Below are positions 20,845 through 30,679 of a stretch of 64,000 nt of DNA, in pieces. Positions within the stretch are counted from its first letter, which is position 1; the number at the start of each line of letters is the position of its first letter. A program made the translations under genes and the position numbers. Source of the DNA: Dyella ginsengisoli LA-4 (GTDB taxonomy: Bacteria; Pseudomonadota; Gammaproteobacteria; Xanthomonadales; Rhodanobacteraceae); the NCBI RefSeq assembly GCF_000334915.1, contig NZ_AMSF01000095.1, positions 1 to 64,000 of the forward strand, given 5' to 3'. The notes under the pieces were generated by a model. It was not told where the DNA came from. It made no database searches and worked only from the letters and a program-made list of their open reading frames with translations.

Positions 20845-21043
20845 GATCCTCTCCCCTTGCCGTTTCGTGGGCCCGGGCAGTGTAGCGATGCGCCGGCGTG
20901 GGCGGCGCCCGGTGCATCGATCGCGGCGGCCCGCCCGTAGGTACCGCTGCATACCGGTGAAACGGCCGCCGGCCACGACCGGGGTCAGGGCGGGCTCCAT
21001 ACGCTCGCACTGGCGCCCGACTTCCCGCCCAAGAGAGTCCCCG

Positions 21044-22000
21044 ATGCCCATCTCGCCCATCCGTCGCGACCGCGTGGTGCCGCTGCGTCCGCGCCGCCCC
21101 CGTGGCCTCGCCGCGCTGCTGGCCGCGCTCGTCGCCAGCCTGCTCGGCGGCTGCCAGGCGACGCTGTTTGCCGGGCTCAACGCCGCCGCGCGCGACGCTG
21201 GCGTGGTCGCCACCCGCGACATCGAATTCGACTCCACGCACGGTCTGGCGCTGGATATCTACCGACCGATCGACGCGCGCGGCGTGCCGGTGGTGGTGTT
21301 CTTCTACGGTGGCAGCTGGAAATCCGGCAAGCGGCAGTGGTACCGCTGGGCCGGCGAGGCGCTGGCTCGACGCGGGCTGGTGGTGGTGATACCGGATTAC
21401 CGCAAGTGGCCGCAGGTGCGGATGGGCGGTTTCATGCGCGACGCCGCGCACGCGGTGGCCTGGGCGCATGTGCACGCCGGCGACTACGGTGGCGATCCCG
21501 ACGCGCTGTTCGTGATGGGCCACTCGGCCGGCGCCCACCTGGGCGCCCTGCTCGCCACCGACGACCGCTGGCTGCGCCAGGTCGGCCTGCGGCCCGGCCA
21601 GCTGAGCGGCTTCATCGGCCTGGCCGGGCCGTATGACTTTCTGCCACTCACCGACCCGGACTTCATCGACATGTTCGGCCACGACCACGCCGAGCAGCTG
21701 GCCTCCCAGCCGGTGCACTTCGTCGACGGCCGCGAACCGCCGATGCTGTTGCTGCAAGGCACCGACGACCACCTGGTGGCCCCGCGCAACGCCAGCGCGC
21801 TGGGCGACGCGGTGCGGCAGGCCGGTGGCAACGCGACGGTGGAACGGGTGCCCGGCGTGGGCCACGTCGCGCTGCTGCTGGCGATGTCACGGCCGCTGCG
21901 CGGGCGCGCCCCGGTGCTGGAGGACGTGACCGCCTTCATCCGCGCCCACGCCGAGCGCCCGGCCCGCATCGCGATGGCCGCCGCCGCACGGGTGCGCTGA
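21044..22000 (+). CDS. Alpha/beta-hydrolase lipoprotein (esterase-like)
   Basis: A 318-residue alpha/beta hydrolase related to carboxylesterases of the BD-FAE/HSL-like group. The basic N-terminus is followed by a hydrophobic stretch and lipobox LLGGC (Cys near residue 33), so it is probably anchored in the envelope. VVFFYGGSWKSG is the oxyanion loop. GHSAGAH carries the nucleophile Ser. TDDHLVAPRN and GVGHVALLL supply the Asp and His. The substrate is unknown. It is divergent from the giant membrane protein gene and stands alone. Confidence 0.9.
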   Translation: MPISPIRRDRVVPLRPRRPRGLAALLAALVASLLGGCQATLFAGLNAAARDAGVVATRDIEFDSTHGLALDIYRPIDARGVPVVVFFYGGSWKSGKRQWYRWAGEALARRGLVVVIPDYRKWPQVRMGGFMRDAAHAVAWAHVHAGDYGGDPDALFVMGHSAGAHLGALLATDDRWLRQVGLRPGQLSGFIGLAGPYDFLPLTDPDFIDMFGHDHAEQLASQPVHFVDGREPPMLLLQGTDDHLVAPRNASALGDAVRQAGGNATVERVPGVGHVALLLAMSRPLRGRAPVLEDVTAFIRAHAERPARIAMAAAARVR

Positions 22001-22018
22001 CCGCACCGGTCGCGGCGC

Positions 22019-22051
22019 AAAAAGAAACGCCGGGCGGTCTCCCGCCCGGCG
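22019..22051 (-). terminator. Rho-independent terminator of the M1 aminopeptidase gene
   Basis: On the minus strand a 10-bp stem (CGCCGGGCGG at 22028-22037 with 22042-22051) and a 4-base loop are followed by TTTCTTTTT. It lies 31 bases past the aminopeptidase stop. Confidence 0.85.
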
Positions 22052-22082
22052 CTCCGGTGTTGCCCTGCGAGGGCGATCCCGG

Positions 22083-24761
22083 TCAGCGCATGATTGCCGA
22101 AGCGTCCTGCTTCTGCTTCAACGCAGCGCACAGCAGCGTGGATTCGGAGGTCTGCGCCAGGCCGCGTGCCGCGCCCGGCGCCTGGTCCGCCCGATCCTTG
22201 AAGAACGCCTGCAGGCGGTCCGCCTCGGCCTGCGAGCAGCCGCCGCCGCCCATCAGGCTGGGCAGGCGGCCACCGGCGAAGCTGCCGGTGCGGGCGAGGA
22301 TCTGGTCGTAGTGCGCCACCGACCAGGTCCACATCGCATCGCGCTGCGCGGGGGTGTCGCGACCGCCGCGCAGCAGCGCCGCCATCTCGCCCACCTTCAC
22401 CGCCTTGCTCAGGGCGAAGTCGCGGATCCGCTCGACCAGCGCCGGATCCTCCACGCTGGCCAGGCCGGCCAGGATCGCGTTGCGGGTGGCCGGATCGCTG
22501 GTCTTCGGCAACGTGTCGATCAGCGCATCGACCACCGGCTTGCCGTGCTCCTGCGCGGCCACGCCCAGCGCCACGCCGAGCAGGTCCGGATCGGCCGCGG
22601 CGTAGTCGAGGCTGCCGTCGGGCTTGCGCTTCATCACCGCGTCGCCCTGCTTGAGCAGTTCGGCACGCACTTCCGGCAGCTTCACGTCCATGCCGAGGAA
22701 GTCGGCCAGGGTGCTGCGCATCAGCGAGTCGCCATCAGCCTCGCCGGCCTTGCGCTGGTAGCCCAGCGCCTCGAGCCGCGGCAGGTAGGCGTCCTTCGCC
22801 CAGGCGGCGAGCTTCGTGCGCTGGGCGTCGGTGTCGGCGAGGTGGCGCCAGATCCAGCCGAAGGTGTTCAGCGGCGCGGTAGCCACCTCGTCGGTCTTCG
22901 AGCCGGCCAGCGGCTTGAGCGCCGCCAGCGCATCGGCCGCATCGATGTCGCCGTGGCGGAAGCTGGCGCCCACCGCGTCGGCGTAGGCCAGCTGCTCGGT
23001 GTCGGCCAGCGAACCGATCTGCTTGCCCAGTGCGGCGAGGCCCGCCTTGGTCATGCCGAAGCGGTAGTAGCCCTGCGCATCGGCGTTGGGCATCACCCAG
23101 GTCGGCGTGCTGGCGCCGGCCAGCACCATCGAGCCCTCGGCCTTGTCGAGCATCTCGCAGCTCACCTTGCTGCCGCCCGGCACGCCGTAGCGCACGCACA
23201 CCGGCACGCCCCACACGCGCTGGCTGTCGCCGGTGGAACCAACCGGCAGGTAGCGGCTCTGGCTCAGGTGCAGGATGGTCTGGCCGTCCTTCTGCTCCAG
23301 CTTCGTCTGGACATACGGCACGCCGGACTGGTTGAGGAAGCTCTTGAACGCTTCCTTGAACGCCTCGCCCTTGTCGGCGGCGTGCGCGATCGAGTCGACC
23401 AGGTCGTCGGCGGTAGCGTTGCCGAACTTGTGGTCCTGGATGTAGGCGCGCATGCCCTTCTGGAACACCGCCGGCGTCACGTAGTTCTCGAACATGCCGA
23501 GCACCGCCGCACCCTTCTGGTAGGTGATGCCGTCGAACGCGGTCATGATGTCGCCGTTGCCGGTGATCGGCTGGCGGATCTTGCGCGCGCTGACCAGGCT
23601 GTCGTTGTTCATCGCACCCTGCGCACCGCGGATGCGGTCCAGGTCGGCGCGGTATTCCGGATGCACCGCCATGGTGACCTTCTGCTGCATCCAGGTGGCG
23701 AAGGCCTCGTTGAGCCAGATGTCATTCCACCATTTGGTGGTGACGGTGTCGCCGGTCCACTGGTGGGCCAGCTCGTGCGCGGTCACGTTGAACGAGCCGC
23801 GCACGTACCGCGCCGGGGAATCGGGATCGAGCAGCAGCAGCCAGTCGCGGAAGGTGACCAGGCCCGGGTTCTCCATCGCGCCGGCTGCGAAGTCGGGCGC
23901 GGCGAGCAGGTCGAGCTTGCCGAACGGGTAGCCGAAGCCGTAGTAGTTCTCCAGCGTGTGGATGATGCTCGGCGTCTCGCTGAGCACGTGCTGCATGCGG
24001 TGGCCCTCGCCCTTGGCGGCCACGCCGCGCAGCTTCAGCGGCTCGCTGCGGTACGCGTCGGGGGAGATGTCCGGGCCGGCCACGATGTCCCACGGACCGA
24101 CGCCGAAGGCGACCAGGTAGGTCGGCAGCGGGCGGGTCTTCGCGAAGGTGATCGTCTTCCAGCCCTTGCCGGCCGGCTTCTCGCTCACTTCGCCGGTGTT
24201 GGCCACCGCCTTCTCGCTGTCGGGAATGGTCAGGGTGAGGTCGAACGGAGTCTTGTAGTCCGGCTGGTCGAAACCGGGGAAGGCGTAGCGCGCGCTGATC
24301 GGCTCCATCTGCGTCATCGCGTACGGTTCGCCCTCGTGGCTGACCTTGTACAGGCCCTGCAGCTGCAGGTTCAGCGGCGCGGTGTAGTCGAACGCGAGGG
24401 TGATCTCCTGCGGCTTCACGGTGTGGCCGAAGTCGACGCGGGCCACACCCTCGTGCGGCGCGGCCGCCACGTACTTCGCCATCGTGGTCTTGCCGGCGGC
24501 GTCGGTCAGGCGGACCTTCGACACGGTGAGGTCGGCGCCGTGCAGCCAGACGTGGTCGGAGGCCTGGGTCAGCTTCACCTTGATCACGGTGTGGCCGGAG
24601 AAGTCCTTCTGGTGCGGATCGACCTTGAAGGCGAGCTGGTACGACTGCGGCACCGCCCAGGTGGGCAGCAGGCCATGCGGCACGGCGTCGCCGCCGGCAG
24701 CGAACGCGGCGCTGCAACTGGCGGCGAGGGCGGTGAACAGGAGCGGGCGGAGGAGGCGCAT
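22083..24761 (-). CDS. M1 family metallo-aminopeptidase, exported
   Basis: An 892-residue zinc aminopeptidase of family M1 that removes N-terminal residues from peptides. The signal peptide is MRLLRPLLFTALAASCSAAFA. GAMENPGL near residue 294 is the substrate-anchoring exopeptidase motif. HELAHQW at 329 gives the HExxH zinc site, with the third ligand in NEAF near Glu352. A C-terminal alpha-solenoid of the ERAP1-like type (residues 560-892) includes ATRNAILAGLASVEDP. It acts in the periplasm or outside. Its own promoter must lie between 24762 and the terminator at 24854, unless that terminator acts as an attenuator. Confidence 0.94.
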   Translation of the reverse strand: MRLLRPLLFTALAASCSAAFAAGGDAVPHGLLPTWAVPQSYQLAFKVDPHQKDFSGHTVIKVKLTQASDHVWLHGADLTVSKVRLTDAAGKTTMAKYVAAAPHEGVARVDFGHTVKPQEITLAFDYTAPLNLQLQGLYKVSHEGEPYAMTQMEPISARYAFPGFDQPDYKTPFDLTLTIPDSEKAVANTGEVSEKPAGKGWKTITFAKTRPLPTYLVAFGVGPWDIVAGPDISPDAYRSEPLKLRGVAAKGEGHRMQHVLSETPSIIHTLENYYGFGYPFGKLDLLAAPDFAAGAMENPGLVTFRDWLLLLDPDSPARYVRGSFNVTAHELAHQWTGDTVTTKWWNDIWLNEAFATWMQQKVTMAVHPEYRADLDRIRGAQGAMNNDSLVSARKIRQPITGNGDIMTAFDGITYQKGAAVLGMFENYVTPAVFQKGMRAYIQDHKFGNATADDLVDSIAHAADKGEAFKEAFKSFLNQSGVPYVQTKLEQKDGQTILHLSQSRYLPVGSTGDSQRVWGVPVCVRYGVPGGSKVSCEMLDKAEGSMVLAGASTPTWVMPNADAQGYYRFGMTKAGLAALGKQIGSLADTEQLAYADAVGASFRHGDIDAADALAALKPLAGSKTDEVATAPLNTFGWIWRHLADTDAQRTKLAAWAKDAYLPRLEALGYQRKAGEADGDSLMRSTLADFLGMDVKLPEVRAELLKQGDAVMKRKPDGSLDYAAADPDLLGVALGVAAQEHGKPVVDALIDTLPKTSDPATRNAILAGLASVEDPALVERIRDFALSKAVKVGEMAALLRGGRDTPAQRDAMWTWSVAHYDQILARTGSFAGGRLPSLMGGGGCSQAEADRLQAFFKDRADQAPGAARGLAQTSESTLLCAALKQKQDASAIMR

Positions 24762-24853
24762 GGGGCGTGTCCGGTGGCAAGTGAACCCCGAACGCTAGGC
24801 AGCCCATGACCTATGACACAGTGCCAGAAGGCACCCCCGCACCGGCACGACGC

Positions 24854-24894
24854 AAAAAAATGCCGGTGAGCGGGAACGGGACCCGGTCACCGGC
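24854..24894 (-). terminator. Orphan Rho-independent terminator upstream of the aminopeptidase gene
   Basis: On the minus strand an 8-bp perfect stem (24887-24894 with 24862-24869), extended inward by a CGGG/CCCG helix, is followed by seven T (24860-24854). It lies about 93 bases before the aminopeptidase start, with no coding sequence upstream of it. It therefore ends either a small RNA or a leader transcript. Confidence 0.8.
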
Positions 24895-25008
24895 GGGAGC
24901 GACCGTGGCGCCGGTCGGGAGGGGGGAACCGGCGCCGTGGGGGTGCTCGCGTGGCCGCGCGGTTTGCGGGGGGAAGACGGACCGGGGGAGGTCCGCCGCG
25001 GGGCCACG
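24854..25008 (-). ncRNA. Candidate small RNA with C-rich loops, divergent from oxyR
   Basis: No protein gene fills 24762-25097 (336 bases). Its minus strand folds into successive hairpins. CGUGGCC-c-CGCGG (25008-24996) pairs with 24962-24950, enclosing GGACC-UCCCCC-GGUCC (24994-24979). GGCGCCGGU (24936-24928) pairs with 24915-24907 around the loop UCCCCCCUCCCG. A terminator (24894-24862) followed by seven U ends it. Single-stranded parts are nearly all C and U, hence complementary to GGAGG ribosome sites. A promoter-like pair lies at 25015-25043, with an OxyR-like dyad directly upstream. The architecture recalls OxyS by position and Xanthomonas sX13 by its C-rich loops; homology is untested. 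It could alternatively be an attenuated leader of the aminopeptidase gene. Confidence 0.55.
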
Positions 25009-25014
25009 AAGCGC

Positions 25015-25043
25015 AAGATACGCCGCCCCATTGCATCGAACAA
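25015..25043 (-). promoter_or_regulatory. Sigma-70-like promoter candidate for the small RNA
   Basis: On the minus strand TTGTTC (25043-25038), 17 bases and TATCTT (25020-25015) form an imperfect -35/-10 pair, predicting a start near 25008. The first OxyR-like dyad ends one base upstream of the -35, the position from which OxyR activates polymerase in Escherichia coli. Confidence 0.45.
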
Positions 25044-25080
25044 ATTGATTGTTACCATCAATGTCATAGCCTGAAGCTAT
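25044..25080. promoter_or_regulatory. Two tandem dyads, OxyR operator candidate
   Basis: ATTGAT-N7-ATCAAT (25044-25062) and ATAGC-N5-GCTAT (25066-25080) lie side by side with centres 20 bases apart. The second contains ATAG-N7-CTAT, the OxyR half-unit. Two dimer sites on one DNA face are what an OxyR tetramer binds. The site ends 5 bases before the oxyR ribosome site (AGGAG 25086-25090), so it would also allow autorepression. Confidence 0.6.
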
Positions 25081-25097
25081 TCAACAGGAGATGGGCC

Positions 25098-26066
25098 ATG
25101 AACCTGCGCGACCTGCAATACCTCGTGGCGCTGGCCGAGCATCGCCACTTCGGTCGCGCCGCGGAGGCGTGCTTCGTCAGCCAACCCACGCTGTCCACCC
25201 AGATCCGGAAGCTGGAGGACGAACTCGGCGTGTCGCTGGTCGAGCGCACGCCCCGCAAGGTGCTGCTGACCGAGGTCGGCAGCGAGATCGCCACCCGCGC
25301 CCGCGAGGTGCTCAACGAAGTCGATCAGATCCGTGCGGTGGCCCGACGCACCCGCGATCCCGAGTCAGGCACGGTGCGACTGGGCATCTTCCCCACCCTC
25401 GGCCCCTACCTGCTGCCACATGCGGTGCCGATGGTGCGCGAAGCTTTTCCCAAGCTCGAGCTGCTGCTGGTGGAGGAGAAGACCGAAGTGATCCTGCGCC
25501 TGCTGCGCGAGGGGAAGCTCGACGTCGGCATCCTCGCCCTGCCGCTGCACGAGGACAGCCTGCACGTGGAGTTCCTGTTCGAGGAGCCGTTCGTGCTGGC
25601 GGTGCCGCAATCGCATCCGCTGGCGCGCCGCCACGGCCAGCTGAAGCTGGCGGACCTGTCCAACGAGAGCCTGCTTCTGCTCGAGGACGGCCACTGCCTG
25701 CGCGACCAGGCGCTGGAGGTCTGCCACCTGGCCGGCGCCGGCGAGCGCAACGGCTTCCGCGCTACCAGCCTGGAGACGCTGCGGCAGATGGTCTCGGCCG
25801 AGGTCGGCATCACCCTGCTGCCGGTGCTCGCAGTGAAACCGCCGGTGGCCCAGTCGGGAAACCTGCGGTTGATCGAGTTCAAGGCGCCGCCGCCCAGCCG
25901 CCGCCTCGCCATGGTGTGGCGCAAGAGCTCGGCGATGGATGGTTTCCTCACCCGCCTGGCCGAGGTCTTCAAGCGGTTGCCGGCGGATCTGCTCGATACT
26001 CGCACGGCGGTCATGCCGTCCGCCGTCGCGACGACGAGGGCGCCCGCACCACGTTCCGCGGCATGA
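25098..26066 (+). CDS. oxyR: Hydrogen-peroxide-sensing LysR-type regulator
   Basis: A 322-residue LysR regulator. The N-terminal helix-turn-helix contains HFGRAAEACFVSQPTLSTQIRKLEDELGVSL. The sensing domain carries LLEDGHCLRDQALEVC with Cys200 and Cys209, matching the peroxide-reactive pair Cys199 and Cys208 of Escherichia coli OxyR. That makes the assignment firm. Oxidation joins these cysteines and changes DNA contacts, activating antioxidant genes. The ATG at 25098 follows AGGAG; an out-of-frame ATG sits at 25091. Tandem operator-like dyads and a divergent RNA candidate lie upstream. No ahpC or katG is in the window. Confidence 0.95.
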   Translation: MNLRDLQYLVALAEHRHFGRAAEACFVSQPTLSTQIRKLEDELGVSLVERTPRKVLLTEVGSEIATRAREVLNEVDQIRAVARRTRDPESGTVRLGIFPTLGPYLLPHAVPMVREAFPKLELLLVEEKTEVILRLLREGKLDVGILALPLHEDSLHVEFLFEEPFVLAVPQSHPLARRHGQLKLADLSNESLLLLEDGHCLRDQALEVCHLAGAGERNGFRATSLETLRQMVSAEVGITLLPVLAVKPPVAQSGNLRLIEFKAPPPSRRLAMVWRKSSAMDGFLTRLAEVFKRLPADLLDTRTAVMPSAVATTRAPAPRSAA

Positions 26067-26094
26067 TCAGGCGGCATCCAGCCGTGGGCAGGCG

Positions 26095-26700
26095 ATGAAC
26101 GGACGCCAGCTCGGGCTCGCCTTCGCCGCCCTGCTCGTCGTGTGGGGCGGCATGCACTGGTGGCGGCACGACCGCCCGGTACACGACGCCCCCGGCGTGC
26201 TCGCGCCGGATCCGCCCGAACAGGTCGACCTGGATACGCCGGCCCAACTGACCCGCGACGATCTCACGCTCACCACACGCGCGCACTTCGAGCTCACCGC
26301 ACGCGTGCTCTCGCGCGAGGACTACCGCTTCGACGCCGGCGCCTCGCTGGCCCCGACCGACCTTGCACTGGGCTGGGGCCGCATGTCCGACAGCGCCGTG
26401 CTCCAGCGCATCCGCATCACCCAGGGCAGCCGGTTCTACTACTGGCATGTGGACGACTTCCCGATCCCGCGGCGCGAGATCGAGCGCTCCAGCGCCAACA
26501 TGCACATCATCCCGGCCAATGCCGGCGTACGCGGCATGCTTTCGCGGGTACGTGCCGGCGAGGTGGTGCACATCGAAGGCTTCCTGGTCGACGCGCGACG
26601 ACCCGACGGTTGGCAGTGGCACACTTCGCTCACCCGCGACGACACCGGCAACGGCGCCTGCGAACTGGTGTACGTCGAGTCGCTGGTGATCGATCGCTGA
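26095..26700 (+). CDS. Hypothetical membrane-anchored protein downstream of oxyR
   Basis: A 201-residue protein of unknown function. A single hydrophobic segment at about residues 5-22 anchors it, followed by a periplasmic domain of about 170 residues with patterns such as LTARVLSREDYRFDAGASLAPTDLALGWGRM, FYYWHVDDFPIPRREIE and HIEGFLVDARRPDG. The regular beta pattern suggests a compact sandwich with a Trp/Tyr/His-rich edge. It starts 28 bases after oxyR on the same strand with a weak ribosome site, so it may share that transcript. Confidence 0.72.
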   Translation: MNGRQLGLAFAALLVVWGGMHWWRHDRPVHDAPGVLAPDPPEQVDLDTPAQLTRDDLTLTTRAHFELTARVLSREDYRFDAGASLAPTDLALGWGRMSDSAVLQRIRITQGSRFYYWHVDDFPIPRREIERSSANMHIIPANAGVRGMLSRVRAGEVVHIEGFLVDARRPDGWQWHTSLTRDDTGNGACELVYVESLVIDR

Positions 26701-26710
26701 GGTCGCGCGC

Positions 26711-26866
26711 TCAGATCCGGCCAAGCAACCACAGCACCAGCAGGATGGCCAGAATCACCCCGAGCACGCCCGAGGGACCGTAGCCCCAACTGCGCGAATA
26801 TCCCCAGGTCGGCAGGCCACCGATCAGGGCCAGCACAAGCAGCACGACGAGAATGGTGACGAGCAT
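26711..26866 (-). CDS. DUF3309 family small membrane protein
   Basis: A 51-residue peptide with two hydrophobic helices (residues 2-16 and 33-48) around the conserved loop LPTWGYSRSWGYGPSGVLG, the signature of DUF3309. A GGGAG ribosome site precedes the ATG at 26866; a longer frame upstream is not needed. Members are common, often stress-associated and functionally uncharacterised. It is convergent with the previous gene. Confidence 0.85.
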   Translation of the reverse strand: MLVTILVVLLVLALIGGLPTWGYSRSWGYGPSGVLGVILAILLVLWLLGRI

Positions 26867-27020
26867 GGTGGGTTCTCCCGGTGCGTGGCGACGGCGCCAC
26901 GGTCGCTGGTGAGCGTCGGAGCCCCGCGGTGTCTGCCGCGTCAACAGGTGGCGAAGACCCTCCATGCAGCGGAGCCAGGAGTTCAGCAGGGTGAATGGCC
27001 CTTCACCTCGACGGTGGCGA

Positions 27021-27539
27021 TCAGTAATGCAAAAGGCTGTGCAGCGGCGTCACGCGATCCCAGCGCGCGCGCCCGTCCAGCGCGTCCAGCTCGATCACCA
27101 CCGCGGCACCGACCAACTCGGCGCCCAGCTCGACCACCAGCGACCGCGCCGCGGCCAGCGTGCCGCCGGTGGCCAGCACGTCGTCGACGATCAGCGTGCG
27201 CTCGCCCGGACGCAGTGCGCCGCTGCGTGCCTCCAGCCGGTCGTGGCCGTATTCCAGCTCGTAGTCCACGCCGGTGACCGGCGGCGGCAGCTTGCCCGGC
27301 TTGCGCAGCGGCACGAAGCCGGCCTTGAGCTTCTGCGCCAGCGCCGCGCCGAAGATGAAACCGCGCGACTCGATCCCGCACACCGCCTGCACGCCCTGCC
27401 CCAGCCACGGCTCGGCCAGCGCGTCGATGCAGCGCGCGAACGCACCGGCGTTGGCGAGCATGGGGGTGATGTCGCGGAACACGATGCCGGGTTTGGGAAA
27501 GTCCGGTACGGCGTGAACCAGGGAAGCGAAGTCGGTCAT
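27021..27539 (-). CDS. apt: Adenine phosphoribosyltransferase
   Basis: A 172-residue purine-salvage enzyme converting adenine and PRPP to AMP. The PRPP loop reads TLIVDDVLATGGT (residues 114-126). FPKPGIVFRDITPML is the N-terminal Apt signature and GIESRGFIFGAALA the adenine-site motif. The start at 27539 gives a normal length. It lies 5 bases downstream of the EamA transporter gene, probably in one operon with it and the DUF2007 gene. Confidence 0.96.
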   Translation of the reverse strand: MTDFASLVHAVPDFPKPGIVFRDITPMLANAGAFARCIDALAEPWLGQGVQAVCGIESRGFIFGAALAQKLKAGFVPLRKPGKLPPPVTGVDYELEYGHDRLEARSGALRPGERTLIVDDVLATGGTLAAARSLVVELGAELVGAAVVIELDALDGRARWDRVTPLHSLLHY

Positions 27540-27544
27540 CGGGA

Positions 27545-28489
27545 TCATCCGGAAGCAGGGGGCGGCAGCGGCCGACGACGGCGCAACGCGCCGAGCAGGA
27601 TACCGGCCAGCGCCAGCAGCAGCCCGAGCCAGTCCATCGCGCTGGTCGGACGGCCGAACAGCAGCACGTCCACGACGAAGGCCAGCGCCGGCTGCAGCAA
27701 CAGCAGCAGGCCGACCAGCGAGGCCGGCAGCCGCGGCATCGCGCTCCCGATCAGCAGCCACGCCACCACCTGGCCGAGCAGCCCCAGCGCCAGCAGCGAC
27801 AGCCAGCCGCGCACGGTGGTCAGCGCCAGCGACTCGCCGTCGGCGACGCACCACAGCGCGAGCACGCCGGCGCACAGCAGACTCATCAGGCCGAGAAACT
27901 GTGCCGGCGGCAACGCCGAGCGCCCGGCCAGCGCTCGGCGGAAGCTGAGCAGGTAGACGGTGTAGGCCAGGCAGCTGGCCAGACCCAGCCACACGCCGAG
28001 GCGATGCTCGACGTCGAACAGCGACCAGTGCGCCCCCACCAGCAGCCACAGCCCGGCAAGTGCCAGCGCCATGCCCGGCCAGAACGCCGGCGCCAGTCGC
28101 TCGCGGTAGGCCACCACTCCGACCACGGCGAGCAGGAACACCTGGAAGTTGGTGAGCAGGGTCGCCACGCCCGGTCCGACCCACAGGATCGAGCGGTGCC
28201 ACAGGATCAGGTCGGTCGCCAGGCCCAGCGCCGGCAGCAGCGCCAGCGCCGCGTCGCGGCCACGGATCGGCTGCCAGCGGCCGCGCAGCACCACCCAGCC
28301 GAACAGTGCGGTACCGCCGAACAGCATGCGATAGAACGCCGACACGCCCGGCGCCACCTGCGCCAGCACCACGAAAATGCTGGTGCACGACAGCAGCGCG
28401 GCGCCCAGCGCCATGGCAAGCACGTCGCCGCGATGCAGCAGCGGATGATCCGCCGGACGTGCCGGCGCGACTGGAGCGGTGGTACGCAT
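27545..28489 (-). CDS. EamA-family (DMT superfamily) transporter
   Basis: A 314-residue inner-membrane protein with about ten hydrophobic helices in two EamA repeats. The first starts at ALGAALLSCTSIFVVLAQVAPGVSAFYRMLFGG and the second at WLGLASCLAYTVYLLSFRRAL. Such transporters export metabolites or amino-acid derivatives; the substrate is unknown. The ATG at 28489 was preferred to 28540, which overlaps the gene upstream. It sits between DUF2007 and apt with very small gaps. Confidence 0.9.
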   Translation of the reverse strand: MRTTAPVAPARPADHPLLHRGDVLAMALGAALLSCTSIFVVLAQVAPGVSAFYRMLFGGTALFGWVVLRGRWQPIRGRDAALALLPALGLATDLILWHRSILWVGPGVATLLTNFQVFLLAVVGVVAYRERLAPAFWPGMALALAGLWLLVGAHWSLFDVEHRLGVWLGLASCLAYTVYLLSFRRALAGRSALPPAQFLGLMSLLCAGVLALWCVADGESLALTTVRGWLSLLALGLLGQVVAWLLIGSAMPRLPASLVGLLLLLQPALAFVVDVLLFGRPTSAMDWLGLLLALAGILLGALRRRRPLPPPASG

Positions 28490-28497
28490 CGCGAGAC

Positions 28498-28776
28498 TCA
28501 GGCAGGCAGCGGGCCGTCCAGGTCCGGGCCGGCCTCCCATGCGGCGCCCTCGGCCCGCGACACGGCCAGCGCGCGCTCGACTTCGGCCACCACGGGCGCC
28601 GCCTCCTCGCGCGCCGCCTCCGGCACCATCACCGTCACGTAGTCGATCGCCGGCAACTGGCCGACACCGCCAGTGAGGTACTCGCCGCTGACGAATGCGG
28701 GGATCCCGGCGCGCTCCAGCGCGTCCTTCACCAGATGGGCATCGATCAGCGATTCGGCGCGATAGGCGATGTGCAT
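28498..28776 (-). CDS. DUF2007 domain protein (putative signal-transducing protein)
   Basis: A 92-residue soluble protein with the compact DUF2007 fold: MHIAYRAESLIDAHLVKDALERAGIPAFVSGEYL, the typical ferredoxin-like start, then YVTVMVPEAAREEAAPVV. The name signal-transducing is historical and no activity is proven. It is the first gene of the group with the EamA transporter and apt. The ATG at 28776 is chosen because upstream residues are not family-like. Confidence 0.88.
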   Translation of the reverse strand: MHIAYRAESLIDAHLVKDALERAGIPAFVSGEYLTGGVGQLPAIDYVTVMVPEAAREEAAPVVAEVERALAVSRAEGAAWEAGPDLDGPLPA

Positions 28777-28919
28777 GGCTTGCACGCTAGTGGGGAACCG
28801 GCACTCCGGCAAGCGCCGCGGCCATCCCGGGCAAGCCGCCGCACGGGGGTGGCCGGTCGGCGGCCACGGGGTAAACTGCAAGGATTTTCCCCTATCACGC
28901 GCCGCGAGCCATCAGCCCG

Positions 28920-30674
<1,755 letters not shown>

Positions 30675-30679
30675 GCGCG

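Noticed and set aside
22311-24809. A plus-strand open frame of 832 codons opposite the M1 aminopeptidase gene
   Set aside because: No motifs, biased composition, and the opposite strand encodes a complete zinc aminopeptidase.
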